Shown one piece after another: positions 62,478 through 64,000 of a DNA stretch of 64,000 bases. A model generated the notes under the pieces. The model ran no database searches. It had not been told where the DNA came from and saw only the letters and a list, made by a program, of their open reading frames with translations. Within the stretch, counting starts at the first letter, position 1; each line of letters begins with the position of its first letter. The stretch covers positions 401,380-465,379 of the forward strand of contig NZ_SMTF01000003.1 of NCBI RefSeq assembly GCF_004357985.1, read 5' to 3'. The position numbers and the translations under genes were made by a program. Origin of the DNA: Luteimonas aestuarii (GTDB lineage: Bacteria > Pseudomonadota > Gammaproteobacteria > Xanthomonadales > Xanthomonadaceae).

Positions 62478-64000
62478 TCAATCCCCCCTGATCTCACGCC
62501 AGGATGCACGCTCCCAGCGTGGTGCCAATGTCAGCGGCGAACCCACGTCCGCGCCACCCGAACCGCCAACCACCAGCATGCCACGCAGCAGGTTGGGCAA
62601 CGTCGGCATGCCCACGCCCAGGTTGACCGAACCCACCGGCAATCCGCTGACCACCGAATCCGAGGTATCGCCATCGCGGTTGAGGTCGAAGTAAGACCCG
62701 CCCGCGCTGGTACCCGTGAACGCGTTGAGCGCGTTGACGTAACCCGAGCCATCCGATTCGCACGCATCGCCCGTCGGGATCATGCTGGCGGTGATCAGGA
62801 AGGTCGATACCACCTGTGCATCCTGGATGATCCGTTCGCCGCTCGCCGGCAAGTCGATGAACCAGCCCTTCGAACCATCGGGCAACGCCGCGCTGGACTG
62901 GAACGCCCGCACCGGGAACCCGTTGGAGAATTCACCGGTGACCGTGACCGTGCGTTGCGTGAGGTCGGCCCGGCCCAGCGTCGTGGTGTCCTCCATGAAC
63001 CCGTACATGCCCTGCACCGAAGTGTCGATGACGTCTCCGGCTGTCAGGTAGCGGCCCGTTCCGAAGAACAGCCAGCGCTGGTTGGTCAGCGGATGCGTCG
63101 CCAGCGTGATCGCACCACTGATCGGCTGCGGGTTGTTGGCTGCGTCACGCGCCTCGAACAGCTTGGTGGCCGACCAGGAGGAGGGCGAGGAAGAAGTCAG
63201 GTCGAACTTCCACACGTTGCCAAGCATGTCGCCGGCGTACACGTAGGACAGGGTTCGACCATCCGACCCGAACACGCCTGCAGGCGCGGACAGACCGTTC
63301 GGCATCGCCGGTGTTCCTGCTCCCGTATCGATCTCGCGGATCACCGCACCCGTCTCGAGGTCGAGCACGATCAGCACAGCGCGATGGTTGGTGCTGTTGA
63401 CGCCGTTGCCCAACACCACCGCGTTAACCCCGCTCTGCACGCGCGCCAGGATCGGCCTGCCCTGCACCAGGCCCATGTGGTTGCCCGGCGTGTTGGCGCG
63501 TTCCCACTTGAAGTTGCCGGTGCCGAACGTGCTTGGCGTACTCACGTCCAGCGAGAACAGGCCTTTGCCCCCCTTGCCCAACGCACCCACCAGCAGGTTC
63601 CTGCCCGGCGTCTGCTGGCGGCTGGTCACGAGGATCGGACCATCGACGAAATAGCGGTGGGCATAATCCGGCCGGCTCAGGTTGCCAAGGTCGGCCCAGT
63701 TGATGATGCCCGGGATGAAGGTAAACAGTTCATTGCCGTTCGCCGCGTTGATGGCATGCAACATGCCGTCGTTCGCACCGACGTAGATCGTATTGGTGTC
63801 TTGTACGAACGCAGGCGAGGAGCCCACGATATCGCCGAGCAGGTGGACGCGATTGCGCAGGTTGCCATCGGGTTGCGACATTTCCCGCGTCCGGTCGCCT
63901 GCGATATAGCTGGCATTCTGCGCACCCGTCACCGGGTAGGCGTAAGCCGGCGCCAAACGCGTCAAGCTACCCAGCTGGGCTGCCGTCGCCTGCGCAGGGA
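62478..64000 (-). CDS. pilY1: PilY1-like type IV pilus tip protein, C-terminal part
   Basis: The gene runs off the right edge: the frame stays open to base 64000 and the apparent start at 63965 is an internal codon. About 507 residues of the C-terminal beta-propeller are seen (LLGDIVGSSPAFVQDTNTIY, VGANDGMLHAINAANGNELF, then GALGKGGKGLFSLDVS). Near the C-terminus, DLNRDGDTSDS matches the calcium-binding loop used for pilus extension control. It is the gene before pilE on the same strand. The N-terminal adhesin half is outside the window. Confidence 0.93.
   Translation of the reverse strand, partial: PAQATAAQLGSLTRLAPAYAYPVTGAQNASYIAGDRTREMSQPDGNLRNRVHLLGDIVGSSPAFVQDTNTIYVGANDGMLHAINAANGNELFTFIPGIINWADLGNLSRPDYAHRYFVDGPILVTSRQQTPGRNLLVGALGKGGKGLFSLDVSTPSTFGTGNFKWERANTPGNHMGLVQGRPILARVQSGVNAVVLGNGVNSTNHRAVLIVLDLETGAVIREIDTGAGTPAMPNGLSAPAGVFGSDGRTLSYVYAGDMLGNVWKFDLTSSSPSSWSATKLFEARDAANNPQPISGAITLATHPLTNQRWLFFGTGRYLTAGDVIDTSVQGMYGFMEDTTTLGRADLTQRTVTVTGEFSNGFPVRAFQSSAALPDGSKGWFIDLPASGERIIQDAQVVSTFLITASMIPTGDACESDGSGYVNALNAFTGTSAGGSYFDLNRDGDTSDSVVSGLPVGSVNLGVGMPTLPNLLRGMLVVGGSGGADVGSPLTLAPRWERASWREIRGD

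Overview
The window is GC-rich bacterial DNA. Two TonB-dependent receptors, a type IV pilus tip, a CusCBA/CopA/CopB metal-resistance set and the overall style of the genes suggest a gammaproteobacterium of the Xanthomonadaceae/Lysobacteraceae kind. That placement is inference, because no rRNA or other phylogenetic marker is present. The window splits into an accessory left half (about 1-33108) and a chromosome-like right half (about 33109-64000).

Positions 1-12484 hold a copper/silver resistance block: the Cu(I) ATPase CopA, a CueR-type sensor, a small HMA chaperone, a cysteine/histidine-bearing secreted protein, the CusC-CusB-CusA efflux system, a second MerR-family regulator, a DUF2933 membrane protein, a methyltransferase-like membrane protein, a possible 44-residue ORF and an exported protein. 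Two MerR-type promoters with 19-bp spacers can be read directly (3268-3298 and 10407-10437).

Positions 12567-23716 hold a tightly packed cluster: beta-CASP metallo-hydrolase, AMP/thymidine phosphorylase, PRPP-synthetase-like protein, divergent phosphoketolase, UbiB-like kinase, CopB-type metal ATPase and acetate kinase. Read together, these could form a route from RNA or nucleotides through pentose phosphate to acetyl phosphate and ATP.

Positions 23753-26365 hold a mercury locus with divergent merR and merT-merP. It has no merA. The operon continues instead into a CC-rich zinc-ribbon protein and a large ATP-grasp enzyme whose motifs look circularly permuted. Positions 26366-33108 are gene-poor: an unrecognised secreted protein, an XRE regulator, two tyrosine recombinases and two small orphan genes. 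The region ends inside a truncated etfB, which I take as the right boundary of a genomic island whose left end lies outside the window.

Positions 33109-61265 look like one large catabolic locus. Two divergent control regions (38375-38697 and 51869-52391) each carry one TTGTCGACAA and one CTGTCGACAA site. From them run four transcription units: acyl-CoA dehydrogenase / multifunctional beta-oxidation protein / esterase / etfB'; GntR regulator / CaiB-type CoA transferase / thiolase; two beta-lactamase-fold hydrolases / two TonB receptors / DUF1214 / DUF1254 / type-B carboxylesterase; and carboxyltransferase / biotin carrier / oligopeptide-type ABC importer / MaoC hydratase / SDR. The gene set suggests uptake of an ester- or amide-containing compound, its hydrolysis, CoA activation, carboxylation and beta-oxidation under one GntR regulator. 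The substrate cannot be named from sequence.

The right edge (61489-64000) has a small AlpA-like regulator beside short repeats, a strong terminator, a type IV pilin and the C-terminal part of PilY1, which runs off the window.
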